Shown here: positions 38,202-46,482 of the stretch, one piece after another
Layout: each line of letters starts with the position of its first letter
How positions within the stretch are numbered: the first letter of the stretch is position 1
Virus record (IMG/VR): IMGVR_UViG_3300028388_001949
Location: 1 to 46,482 of that record
Length of the DNA stretch: 46,482 nt
Direction: 5' to 3' (one strand)
Origin: a virus
Notes under the pieces: generated by a model
Told to the model about the DNA's origin: nothing
Seen by the model: the letters and a program-made list of their open reading frames with translations, nothing else
Database searches by the model: none
Translations under genes and position numbers: made by a program

Positions 38202-41200
38202 TGTCTAGTCCCGCTAACGGCTGGGGCCGTGCGGGATGGGGCCAACTTGCATGGGGCGAAGGCGAGGCTGACGCCACCGTCCCACTTACTGGCTGGGGCC
38301 GTGCGGGGTTTGGCGAACTTGGCTGGAATGAAGGCGATGTTGCAGTTGCAAACGCTTCGGGTCAAGTTGGTTCAGCGACCGTTTTCACCAGTACAAATGT
38401 CTCTGTTAATGTCACAGGGGTCTCTGCCTCCGGACAGGTTGCCGGGGTCACGATCACTGGTGCCTCCAATGTTCCTACAACAGGTTTATCTTCTTCCGGT
38501 CAGGTCGGATCGGTTACCGTTGCGGCCACCGAAAATGTTAATGTCTCAGTAACAGGTCAAAACGCCTCTGGAAATGTTGGATCGGTTACGGTTTCCGCTA
38601 CAGAAAACGTATCTGTTTCAGTAACGGGTCAAAACGCTTCCGGACAGGTTGCCGGAGTTGCAATAACCGGCACGGCAAATGTTTCTGTTACGGGTATTGC
38701 CACCTTAAATAACTTCAATCCTGAATTCGGCTTAACGCTTGCCGGTGCACTGCCTTCCGGTCAGATAGATGGCTCATTTACATCCAGAGTGCAAGACATC
38801 GTATTTGCGGGTGAAGTACAACTTCCCTCTTCATTCAGTCAGACAGAATGTTTGTGGGAACACGGCGGGGGCGGTGTAGGTTCTTGGCTTGGTGTCTCCA
38901 AGATACTTAATACCTATTACCTACGGTTCAGAGCGGGCGAAGGTAGTGACGCTGTACAAGACAATACGCCCGGAGACATTTGCTTAGAAAATGTAGCTAT
39001 ATCTGACATACCAGAATTTGACGGAAACACGCACACCGTAGCATTTGATATACGAGTCAATCCCGGCAGGATACGTCTCTGGATTGATGGCAGAGAAGTC
39101 ATCAACACATCAAAAGCCACTCAGCTAGAAAACGGTAGTTGGTCCGGTGGAGATGTAGGTGGGTGGGGCGCAGGTTATAGTGGAATAGCGGGCGGAACTT
39201 CCACTTACGACTCAGACACTACTCAGTACCAAGCTCAGACCGCATGGTCTGGAACCATCGTATCTGATCTCCGGTACTACGCAGGAGAACTTGCTGACTT
39301 CGGTGCAGATGTAACTGTTACTGGATCCTCAGTTACTTCAGTGACAGGGTTGAACGCTTCCGGTGATGTTGGTGGCGTAGCAATTACAGCCGACTCTAAT
39401 GTATCAGCCACCGCAGTTTCGGCTTCCGTAGTTACAAATGATGTAACTGTCACGGCAGGATCTTCTGTTTCAGTAACGGGACAAAACGCTTCTGGACAGG
39501 TCGGTACAGCAACCACTTCGGGCACCGCCGTTGTTCCAACCACGGGGCTTAATTCTTCCGGACAGGTGGGATCAGTCACCGTTCAAGCAGGCGCAACCGC
39601 TTCGGTTGATGGAGTCTCTGCTTCTGGTGAAGTGGGTGTCGCAACCGGCGCTCCACAAACTAAAATTTTTGTTGATGGAGTCTCTGCTTCTGGGGACGTT
39701 GGCAATTCAGATGTTGAGATTGATGTCTCAACCATTGTCACCGGATCTGCATCTTCTGGTGAAGTTGGTGCGGTTGCAAATGTCACTGGTACTGCGCGTG
39801 TAACGGGTGTCGGGTCATCGGCTTCTGGTGAAGTTGGTGCGGTTGCAAATGTTACCGGCACTTCAAACGTCACGGCTACAGGGTCATCAGCTTCCGGTCA
39901 AGTTGAACCTGTTACAATCACTGGTGCCGCAAACGTACCTACGACAGGGATCAACGCCTCTGGTCAAGCCGGGACCGTTACAGTCCTTGCCGACTCCAAC
40001 ACAGATGTATCGGGAGTATCTGCATCCGGTCAGGTTGACCAAGTTGCCATAAATGCTGATTCAAACACAGATGTAACAGGAATATCTGCATCTGGTCAGG
40101 TTAATTCAGTCACAAACGTCATCGGTGATTCCAACACGGATACGAACGGCGTTTCCGCCAACGCAGAAACCGGTTCGGTTTCAGTTGAGATTGATGTATC
40201 GACAATCGTAATTGGTCAGTTTGGCTCTGGACAAGTTAACTCAGTCGCAAACGTCACTGGTGACGCAAACGTAGATGGAACCGGCGTTTCTGCTTCCGGT
40301 GAAGTAGGATCAGTCACTGTCGAAGGTGCATCCAACGTACCGACAACGGGGCTAGATGCTTCCGGTGAAGTAGGATCTGTCTCTATTCAAGTTGACTCAT
40401 CCAATGTGGTTGTTGGTCAGTTTGGCTCCGGACAAGTTGGCGCGATTGCAAATGTTATTGGAACCGCGAACGTAGACGGGACCGGTTCCTCCGCTTCCGG
40501 TAATACTGGATCTGTTACCGTTGAAGGCGCCTCAAATGTTCCGACAACAGGCTTAGATGCATCTGGTCAAACAGGCGCTGTAACAGTTAGGACAGACGTA
40601 TCCAATGTTGTTGTGGGTCAGTTTGGTTCCGGACAAGTTGGAGATGCCTCGACCAAGAGTGACGTAAATGTACCACCAACCGGATTAAACGCTACCGGTG
40701 ATGTCGGCTCTGTCACCGTAGATACCCGGATTGATGTAGAAGTTGATGGCCTTAGCGGATCAGGGGTTGTTGGAACAGCCACTGCGGGTGCTCAAACCTT
40801 GGTTGACGTTACAGGAGTTAGCGCCTCCGGACAGGTTGGTGAAGCGACAGCAATTATTTCTGCCATAGTTCCGGCGCAGGGATTAAATGCGTCTGGGCAA
40901 GTTGACGCGGTAAGCATTACCACAGATGTAGTGATTGATGTTACCGGATTGAATGCGTCTGGCGAAGTCGGAATTGTAACAGTAGAACAAAGTATTCCTG
41001 TCAATGTCACGGGGGTTAGCGCCTCTGGGCAGGTCGATAGCGTTACTGTACAGGCCGGAGCCTCCGCGCCTGTAACCGGGTTAAACACTGTTGGCGCCGT
41101 GGGTTCAGTCTTTATTTGGGGTGAAATTGTTCCGGACCAAAATGCAAATTGGCAGGGAATTGTTCCCGAAGAAGAAACAACTTATACTGAGGTATCGCCA

Positions 41201-41236
41201 AGTCCAGATACCAACTGGAATGAAATAGCGGCTTAG
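38201..41236 (+). CDS. 1011-residue repeat protein with LamG-like insert
   Basis: A duplicated GWGRAGWGQLAWGEG motif opens the protein. About 30 imperfect repeats of roughly 22 residues follow, consensus VTGxxASGQVGSVTV, each like a short beta strand pair. Residues about 171-367 interrupt them with a LamG/concanavalin-like domain (CLWEHGGGGVGSWLGV; NPGRIRLWIDGREVINTSKA). The C-terminus ends in repeated NW-containing units (DQNANWQGIVP, SPDTNWNEIAA). Likely a long fibrous tail or capsid-surface protein; lectin-type binding is suggested by the insert. Repeats can change number by recombination. Confidence 0.78.
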   Translation: MSSPANGWGRAGWGQLAWGEGEADATVPLTGWGRAGFGELGWNEGDVAVANASGQVGSATVFTSTNVSVNVTGVSASGQVAGVTITGASNVPTTGLSSSGQVGSVTVAATENVNVSVTGQNASGNVGSVTVSATENVSVSVTGQNASGQVAGVAITGTANVSVTGIATLNNFNPEFGLTLAGALPSGQIDGSFTSRVQDIVFAGEVQLPSSFSQTECLWEHGGGGVGSWLGVSKILNTYYLRFRAGEGSDAVQDNTPGDICLENVAISDIPEFDGNTHTVAFDIRVNPGRIRLWIDGREVINTSKATQLENGSWSGGDVGGWGAGYSGIAGGTSTYDSDTTQYQAQTAWSGTIVSDLRYYAGELADFGADVTVTGSSVTSVTGLNASGDVGGVAITADSNVSATAVSASVVTNDVTVTAGSSVSVTGQNASGQVGTATTSGTAVVPTTGLNSSGQVGSVTVQAGATASVDGVSASGEVGVATGAPQTKIFVDGVSASGDVGNSDVEIDVSTIVTGSASSGEVGAVANVTGTARVTGVGSSASGEVGAVANVTGTSNVTATGSSASGQVEPVTITGAANVPTTGINASGQAGTVTVLADSNTDVSGVSASGQVDQVAINADSNTDVTGISASGQVNSVTNVIGDSNTDTNGVSANAETGSVSVEIDVSTIVIGQFGSGQVNSVANVTGDANVDGTGVSASGEVGSVTVEGASNVPTTGLDASGEVGSVSIQVDSSNVVVGQFGSGQVGAIANVIGTANVDGTGSSASGNTGSVTVEGASNVPTTGLDASGQTGAVTVRTDVSNVVVGQFGSGQVGDASTKSDVNVPPTGLNATGDVGSVTVDTRIDVEVDGLSGSGVVGTATAGAQTLVDVTGVSASGQVGEATAIISAIVPAQGLNASGQVDAVSITTDVVIDVTGLNASGEVGIVTVEQSIPVNVTGVSASGQVDSVTVQAGASAPVTGLNTVGAVGSVFIWGEIVPDQNANWQGIVPEEETTYTEVSPSPDTNWNEIAA
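38336..41110 (+). repeat. tandem ~66-base coding repeats
   Basis: About 30 copies of a unit encoding VTGxxASGQVGSVTV, interrupted once (about 38711-39300) by the LamG-like segment. Nucleotide copies have drifted but share stretches such as GCTTCCGGTCAAGTT and TCTGGACAGGTCGG. Confidence 0.85.
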
Positions 41237-41247
41237 AGGATTTCAAA

Positions 41248-42372
41248 ATGCCTAGCACTTACACTACTAATCTCGGTATTGAAAAAATCGCCACAGGCGA
41301 GCAATCCGGAACATGGGGGACAACCACTAACACTAATCTCGATCTGATTGATCAGGCTATAAACGGTGTTATTACTGTAACAGCTACAGGTACAGGAACT
41401 TCTGGATCCCCGAACACCTTACCAATTACTAACGGCTCTGTATCAAATGGCCGAAACAAGTTCATTGAAATCAATGATGGCGGTGACCTTGGCGGCGATG
41501 TGTTCTATCAGCTCACACCAAACGATGCTGAGAAAATCTTGTTTATCCGAAACAGCCTAACATCTCAAGACCTCATCCTCTTCCAAGGAACATACAATGC
41601 ATCCAATGATCTTGTTGTGCCTAATGGAAAAGACATGCTTGTTAAGTTCAGTGGGACAGGTTCAGGATCTACAGTCACGGATGTTTTTAATGATCTCAAA
41701 GCCACAAAGATTGACGCCGCTACGCTGTCGATTAACGGAACAGAAGTTACGGCAACAGCCGCAGAACTTAACATTCTGGATGACGTCACATCAACATCAT
41801 CCGAACTAAATCTCGTTGACGGATCATCCGCCGGAACCATTGTGAACAGCAAGGCTGTTGTGTACGGAGCATCTGGTGAGGTCAACGCAACCACTCTTCA
41901 AATCGGTGGTAGCTCAATTACATCAACTGCCGCTGAACTCAACATCCTTGACGGGGTGACAGCAACCACGGCTGAACTCAACTACCTCGACATTGCTACT
42001 TTGGGTACTTCTGCGGCAAGCAAAGCCATCACTACTGACTCAGACAATGAAACACTTATTTCTGGTGCTGTTCGTGGCACAGTCACGACAGACGATGACG
42101 GGTCGTTTGACATGAATGTGACAAACAACTTTAAGTGTACGCCGGATGGTGATCGCGAATTGACGTTCACGAACATCACACAAGGACAGTCAGGCAACAT
42201 CTGGTTGGACAACTCAGGTGGTCACACAATCACTGCCGCCGGTACAACCTACATTTCCGGTACTGATCTCACAGCGATTAGTGAAGTCGGAGAGTATTTC
42301 TTGTCGTACTACTCAGACGGTACAAATGTCATGGTAGCTTGTTCTTCCGCCCTCACATCAGCAGGTGCTTAA
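41248..42372 (+). CDS. tail fibre protein with AELNxLD repeats
   Basis: 374 residues. GTWGTTTNTNLDLIDQAING near the N-terminus is a common phage-fibre start. The middle has three ITSTAAELNILDGV-type units (residues about 170-250), typical of cyanophage and pelagiphage fibres, and a beta-rich C-terminal domain (NIWLDNSGGHTITAAGTTYI). Probably part of the host-recognition apparatus, between the repeat protein and the large adhesin. Confidence 0.85.
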   Translation: MPSTYTTNLGIEKIATGEQSGTWGTTTNTNLDLIDQAINGVITVTATGTGTSGSPNTLPITNGSVSNGRNKFIEINDGGDLGGDVFYQLTPNDAEKILFIRNSLTSQDLILFQGTYNASNDLVVPNGKDMLVKFSGTGSGSTVTDVFNDLKATKIDAATLSINGTEVTATAAELNILDDVTSTSSELNLVDGSSAGTIVNSKAVVYGASGEVNATTLQIGGSSITSTAAELNILDGVTATTAELNYLDIATLGTSAASKAITTDSDNETLISGAVRGTVTTDDDGSFDMNVTNNFKCTPDGDRELTFTNITQGQSGNIWLDNSGGHTITAAGTTYISGTDLTAISEVGEYFLSYYSDGTNVMVACSSALTSAGA

Positions 42373-42375
42373 TAC

Positions 42376-45300
42376 ATGGCGATTATTCAAGGCAATGCCC
42401 ACAAGAGTTCAGTCAGTGGTTTCTACCCAAAGACCATTGAAGGATCGCTACGGTTTAATGAAGACGATACATCATATTTAACTTGGTCACCATCTGGAAC
42501 ATCTTCAAACGGGAATTTGTTTACATTTAGTTGTTGGTTTAAACCGTCTGTTATAAGTACATATAATATGATTTGGCAACCGTACCAAAATGGTAGCAAT
42601 TTCGGAAATATTGTACTTTCTTCAGACAAAATCACCGTATATAGCCAAGTTGCAGGAAGTGCCAAGGTACAAGTTCAAACAAATGCCGTATATCGTGATC
42701 CTTCATCTTGGTATCACTTAGTCGTCAAATTCAACGCTACATCTGGCAGTGAAGAAATAAAAATTTATATCAACGGTACAGAGCAATCCTTAACAACTAC
42801 GACTGCTATGACAGCGCATACAACATTGTTTGGTCAAAATGGTGTTACTCAATATTTCGGTGATTATTTCAATCAGTCTGGTGGTTTTGACGGCTATATG
42901 GCCGAAGTCCACTTCACAGACGGTACAGCCTACGATGCTGATGCGTTCGGTGAGTTTAAGAACGGTGTGTGGGTGGCTAAGACTCCAGATGTCACCTACG
43001 GTACGAATGGGTTCCATCTACCGTTTACTGGCACCACGGGTTTGTACACCGAAACCACGGGCGGAGCGTTTTCGTTAACGTCTGGCAACGATATACAAAG
43101 AACTCAGGGTAACGATAGTGCGGCATTATTCTCTGGGTTAATTACTGGTGATTTTGATATAGAGTTTAAGTTTAGCCCTGCTTCTTCCTCTTTGACTCCG
43201 GGAGATGCGTTTACTGTTGGTTTCTTCCCTGAATCTGGGTACGACTCTCTAAATTACAACAGTGGATTTGCAGGTCAGTCTACATACTGGGTAATTCAAA
43301 ATGGTGCGAGCGGTGCAAGTGCCATTAACAACACAGATGGGAGTACTGCGTTAAGCTCAACAACTACATCAGATGTTTTTCAACTGACCAGAACTTCTGG
43401 CACATTTAAAATATTTAAGAATGATACATTAGTTCATACGTTTACAACGACAGGTACGGACGATGGTTACATGTTTTTTGGATCGGGCGACAAAAACGAA
43501 ACCATTACTTTGCTAGACATAACCTTCAATGATGTCAACGGAGAGTCGTCATCCACGCCTTTTGAATCTGCTTTAGCAATCGGCGGTGACGCATCTGGGC
43601 GAGGCAACCATTGGACATCTAATAATTTAGAACCTATTGATGTGGTGTTAGATAGCCCGACTGATAACTTCTGTACTTGGAATCCGATTGCAAAACAAAC
43701 AGGGTCAATGGCGGGTACGCCTAATTTATCAGATGGAAACCTGACCATTACTTCAGGTTCAGGTGATATGTCTGCACACGGTACATTCCTTCTATCCAGT
43801 GGTAAGTGGTATTGGGAAATAACTTATGTGTCTGGAAACAGCGCATATGCAGGTATTGCGTACAATGGCTCAAGCACAAATAGGGAAGATGGGGTTGTAT
43901 ATTGGAAAGATGGTCGCAAAGCCATTGACAACGTATTTACCTCATACGGAGCTAGTTATTCAGCAGGTGATGTAATTGGCATTGCGCTAAATGCAGATGA
44001 CAATGAAATAACTTTCTACAAGAACAATGTGTCTCAAGGTGTTATTTCATATACACCACAATCGACAGACCCTACTCCTGCGATTATTCTTGCGGCTTCA
44101 GGAAGCACGACAATCACAGCCAACTTCGGCCAACAAGACTTTGACTACACACCTCCAGAAGGCTACCTCGCACTCAGCACAGCCAACCTACCCGATCCTG
44201 AGATTGATCCTGCACAGGGTGAACTCCCTGCGAAGTATTTCGACACCTTCCTTTACACAGGTAATGGATCGCAATTACAGGTAGGGGATGTTATTAAGAA
44301 ACCTGCTGATACGATTGATATTACTAATTCGTTGATCTTTGACGATGGCAGTAGTACATATCTTTCAAGAACAGTCGGTACTGCCACAAACACTTATACA
44401 GTCTCTCTTTGGTTAAAACGCTCAGACATACCTGATGAATATATGTATCTTTTTTCATCTGGCTCGACCGGTATCGGGATATCAAAAGCATCTTCAACAG
44501 GTGCGGGTACGCTGTATATTTTTAGCGGCAGTACACAATGGATTACTTCAAGCCAAAAATTATTGGATACAAGCACTTGGTATCACATTGTACTAGCAAA
44601 CAATGCCGGATCAGCGAGTGTTTATTTGAACGGTCAGGAAATTGCTTCAGGTCTAACTTTAGGCAGTTTATCTACTAGCGCAAACGCAACACAAATTGGA
44701 AGGTATTCTGGTTCAGGCCTTTATTACCTAAACGGCTATTTAGCTGAAGTTCACTTTGCAACCGGAACAGCGTATGACGCAGATGACTTTGGCAACTTTG
44801 ACGCTAATGGCATCTGGATTCCTAAAGCCGTATCTGGAATTTCATACGGTAATGACGGTGCTTACCTAGACTTCTCTGACGATACAAGCACGACTACGCT
44901 TGGTGAAGATCAGGCAGGTTCTAACGACTGGACGCTGAACAACTTTGCGACAACAGATCAGGTGGAGGATAGTCCGACTGATAATAACTTTGCAACTTTT
45001 GCAACAGATACAAACATGACTTTATCGGAGGGTAATAAAGAAATCAGGTCAACTTCTGATTTTGAATCTGCCCACGTTCATATCCCGTGTTCCGGTAAGA
45101 ATTATTTTGAGATTGAGTATGTAACAAAGTCAGCTAGTAACGACACAATTGGCGTGGTTTCTTACGCACAGACAACACGAAACTGGGGTGCTTCTGTTTC
45201 AAGCGGTACTGGCACGAATGGTCGTTTAGGGTATGCGATGGCATTTGAATACTCCAGAACAGATGCAGGACAAGAATGTGATGAAGGCTCTGTAACATCT

Positions 45301-46428
45301 AGCGTATTCACAGCATTATCCGCAGGAGATGTTGCTCAAATTGCAGTAGACACCGACACAGGTAATATTTGGTTTGGTACGGATGGAACGTGGGAAAACT
45401 CTGGTGATCCTGCGGCAGGAACTAACCCATCAACGACTAAAACGTGGGAAGATTTTACCATTGCGCTTGGGGGTCACCCAACAAACAAGTTTAGAATACG
45501 AGAAGAATCTGAATGGGAGTATACGGCCCCAACAGATTTTGTTGCGTTGACAGAAAACAACATCACAGTCAATGACCAGAATCTAGAGAGTCCTGACTTT
45601 GTGTGGATCAAGAACCGTCAACAAGGTGACAAGCATCACCTGTACGACTCAGTGCGTGGTGTTCAGAAGGCGTTGTACTCAGACGTAAACACAGAAGAAA
45701 CAGATGAGCCTAACGGGTTATTGGATTTCAATGCGAATGGATTTACTGTCGGTTCTGAAGTTGAAGTCAACACAGCAAATGAAGACTACGTTGCTGATGG
45801 TGCTTCAAACGCCACGGTAGGTCACGGGCTTACTGTTGCGCCAGAAATGATACTTGTAAAAAATAGATCTGCTGTTGGATCTTGGTGTGTATATCATTCA
45901 TCACTTCCAAGTTATCAGTATATTCTGAGACTTGACTCTAACGGTGCACAATCAACAAGTAATACGTCTTTTGGGGCCGCACCATCAAGTACCTTATTTA
46001 CGGTAAACCAAAACAGCGGAACTAATAACACAAACATTAACACCAATGACTACATAGCCTACTGCTTCCACAGTGTCGAAGGCTTCTCAAAGTTTGGAAC
46101 ATACACAGGCAACAATAGTACTAATGGTCCGTTTGTATACACAGGATTTAGACCTGCTTTTTTAATGGTAAAAGCGTATAACACGACTTCTAGTTGGGTT
46201 ATTCGGGATACGGAGCGAGACGAAGGTATAAACGATGGAGACATAACACCATTTATGTATGCTGATGCCACTACCGCTGAATCTACAATTAGTACATCTG
46301 GAAGGCACATAGATTTTCTAAGTAATGGCTTTAAAGTCCGTGAAAACTTGGGCATTACTAATTCAACTAACAGTTTTATCTACATGGCCTTTGCCGAAAA
46401 CCCATTCAAATACTCAAACGCTCGATAG
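42376..46428 (+). CDS. 1350-residue modular adhesin (LamG and SPRY domains)
   Basis: Domains in order: LamG-like (about 25-195; FDGYMAEVHFTDGTAYDADA), a beta-sandwich (about 230-395), SPRY/B30.2-like (about 450-590; SSGKWYWEITYVSGNSAYAG), second LamG (about 649-828; YLNGYLAEVHFATGTAYDAD), second SPRY-like (about 872-1054; GKNYFEIEYV), and a C-terminal block (1055-1350; SPDFVWIKNRQQGDKHHLYD, PEMILVKNRSAVGSWCVYHS) of the DUF7483 type. Such lectin-like modules suit receptor binding. Likely the tail spike or fibre that decides host range. AATACATGG start follows the fibre stop by three bases. Confidence 0.85.
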   Translation: MAIIQGNAHKSSVSGFYPKTIEGSLRFNEDDTSYLTWSPSGTSSNGNLFTFSCWFKPSVISTYNMIWQPYQNGSNFGNIVLSSDKITVYSQVAGSAKVQVQTNAVYRDPSSWYHLVVKFNATSGSEEIKIYINGTEQSLTTTTAMTAHTTLFGQNGVTQYFGDYFNQSGGFDGYMAEVHFTDGTAYDADAFGEFKNGVWVAKTPDVTYGTNGFHLPFTGTTGLYTETTGGAFSLTSGNDIQRTQGNDSAALFSGLITGDFDIEFKFSPASSSLTPGDAFTVGFFPESGYDSLNYNSGFAGQSTYWVIQNGASGASAINNTDGSTALSSTTTSDVFQLTRTSGTFKIFKNDTLVHTFTTTGTDDGYMFFGSGDKNETITLLDITFNDVNGESSSTPFESALAIGGDASGRGNHWTSNNLEPIDVVLDSPTDNFCTWNPIAKQTGSMAGTPNLSDGNLTITSGSGDMSAHGTFLLSSGKWYWEITYVSGNSAYAGIAYNGSSTNREDGVVYWKDGRKAIDNVFTSYGASYSAGDVIGIALNADDNEITFYKNNVSQGVISYTPQSTDPTPAIILAASGSTTITANFGQQDFDYTPPEGYLALSTANLPDPEIDPAQGELPAKYFDTFLYTGNGSQLQVGDVIKKPADTIDITNSLIFDDGSSTYLSRTVGTATNTYTVSLWLKRSDIPDEYMYLFSSGSTGIGISKASSTGAGTLYIFSGSTQWITSSQKLLDTSTWYHIVLANNAGSASVYLNGQEIASGLTLGSLSTSANATQIGRYSGSGLYYLNGYLAEVHFATGTAYDADDFGNFDANGIWIPKAVSGISYGNDGAYLDFSDDTSTTTLGEDQAGSNDWTLNNFATTDQVEDSPTDNNFATFATDTNMTLSEGNKEIRSTSDFESAHVHIPCSGKNYFEIEYVTKSASNDTIGVVSYAQTTRNWGASVSSGTGTNGRLGYAMAFEYSRTDAGQECDEGSVTSSVFTALSAGDVAQIAVDTDTGNIWFGTDGTWENSGDPAAGTNPSTTKTWEDFTIALGGHPTNKFRIREESEWEYTAPTDFVALTENNITVNDQNLESPDFVWIKNRQQGDKHHLYDSVRGVQKALYSDVNTEETDEPNGLLDFNANGFTVGSEVEVNTANEDYVADGASNATVGHGLTVAPEMILVKNRSAVGSWCVYHSSLPSYQYILRLDSNGAQSTSNTSFGAAPSSTLFTVNQNSGTNNTNINTNDYIAYCFHSVEGFSKFGTYTGNNSTNGPFVYTGFRPAFLMVKAYNTTSSWVIRDTERDEGINDGDITPFMYADATTAESTISTSGRHIDFLSNGFKVRENLGITNSTNSFIYMAFAENPFKYSNAR

Positions 46429-46441
46429 GAGATAACGAACA

Positions 46442-46482
46442 ATGTGGACTTACACAGGTCTAAGAAAGCGTGAAGGCCAAGT
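46442..46482 (+). CDS. start of a late gene, cut by the window end
   Basis: ATG at 46442 follows AGGAGATAACGAAC, a good ribosome binding site. Only 13 complete codons (MWTYTGLRKREGQ) are visible. Joined to the first base of the window, the frame stays open (Val-Lys-Ile-Asp-Phe) and enters the gene at 14-481 in phase. The product would be about 173 residues. Circular joining is inference. Confidence 0.7.
   Translation, partial: MWTYTGLRKREGQ

Noticed and set aside
38229-38552. Long frames in other phases of the repeat protein
   Set aside because: Repeat DNA of biased composition keeps alternate frames open; these products have no fold-like pattern.
38336-41110. CRISPR-like array
   Set aside because: The repeats are coding, in frame, degenerate and lack unique spacers of constant length.
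41248-46428. Diversity-generating retroelement target in the adhesins
   Set aside because: No reverse transcriptase gene and no template/variable repeat pair was seen anywhere in the window.
1-46482. tRNA genes, integrase, attachment sites
   Set aside because: No cloverleaf with a GGTTCGAAT-type T-arm and no tyrosine or serine recombinase motif was seen by eye on either strand; a tRNAscan run would be decisive.

Overview
The window reads as an essentially complete genome of a tailed double-stranded DNA phage, most likely a podovirus of a marine bacterium. The structural block has an HK97-fold capsid gene, a long (804-residue) portal, a scaffold, SU10/P22-type neck proteins and very large LamG/SPRY adhesins, but no recognisable tape-measure, tail-tube or sheath gene. 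No integrase, lysogeny repressor, RNA polymerase, rRNA or tRNA was recognised. The host cannot be fixed from sequence; sigma70-like promoters, GGGAG/GGAGG ribosome binding sites and consensus DnaA boxes fit a proteobacterium. Nearly all genes lie on the + strand. The last, truncated reading frame (46442-46482) continues in frame into the first frame of the window (1-481) if the ends are joined, which suggests a circular map opened inside a gene.

Layout. (1) 1-1555: end of the late operon, with a Pro/Gln-rich protein, an HlyC-like lysine acyltransferase and a Gly-rich protein. (2) 1536-2990: the only minus-strand gene, an SNF2-type helicase, driven by a promoter that overlaps the divergent replication promoter. 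(3) 3080-10707: replication module with a coiled-coil protein, a putative single-stranded DNA binding protein, an archaeo-eukaryotic primase, a small sigma-region-4-like protein, a UvrD-like helicase, a DUF6378 protein and a family A DNA polymerase. (4) 10847-13400: small unknown genes (a ribbon-helix-helix protein, a zinc ribbon) in two units with clear promoters and terminators. (5) 13401-13768: non-coding control region with 12 GTAAC/GTTAC pentamers. (6) 13769-14708: small terminase and a PD-(D/E)XK nuclease. (7) 14691-19443: a run of short transcription units, each with its own promoter, mostly with a shared AACTACGGGA leader and a GGCCGG-type terminator, carrying unknown proteins and a DUF932 protein. 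(8) 19444-20053: GC-rich non-coding region with four perfect DnaA boxes, a candidate replication origin. (9) 20054-46482: large terminase, a 731-residue polyvalent-like protein (HExxH motif plus an ADP-ribosyltransferase-like domain), portal, small membrane proteins, holin and M15 endolysin, HNH endonuclease, GroES-like co-chaperonin, scaffold, capsid, decoration-type proteins, neck proteins, a DUF115-like enzyme, a 1011-residue repeat protein, a tail fibre and a 1350-residue adhesin.

How it fits together: the primase, polymerase and two helicases copy the DNA, perhaps with host DnaA at the origin-like region. The terminase packages it through the portal into a capsid built on the scaffold, possibly helped by the phage GroES. 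The holin and endolysin lyse the cell. The lectin-like adhesins probably select the host. The polyvalent-like protein next to the portal and the acyltransferase at the end of the late operon are the most unusual elements.
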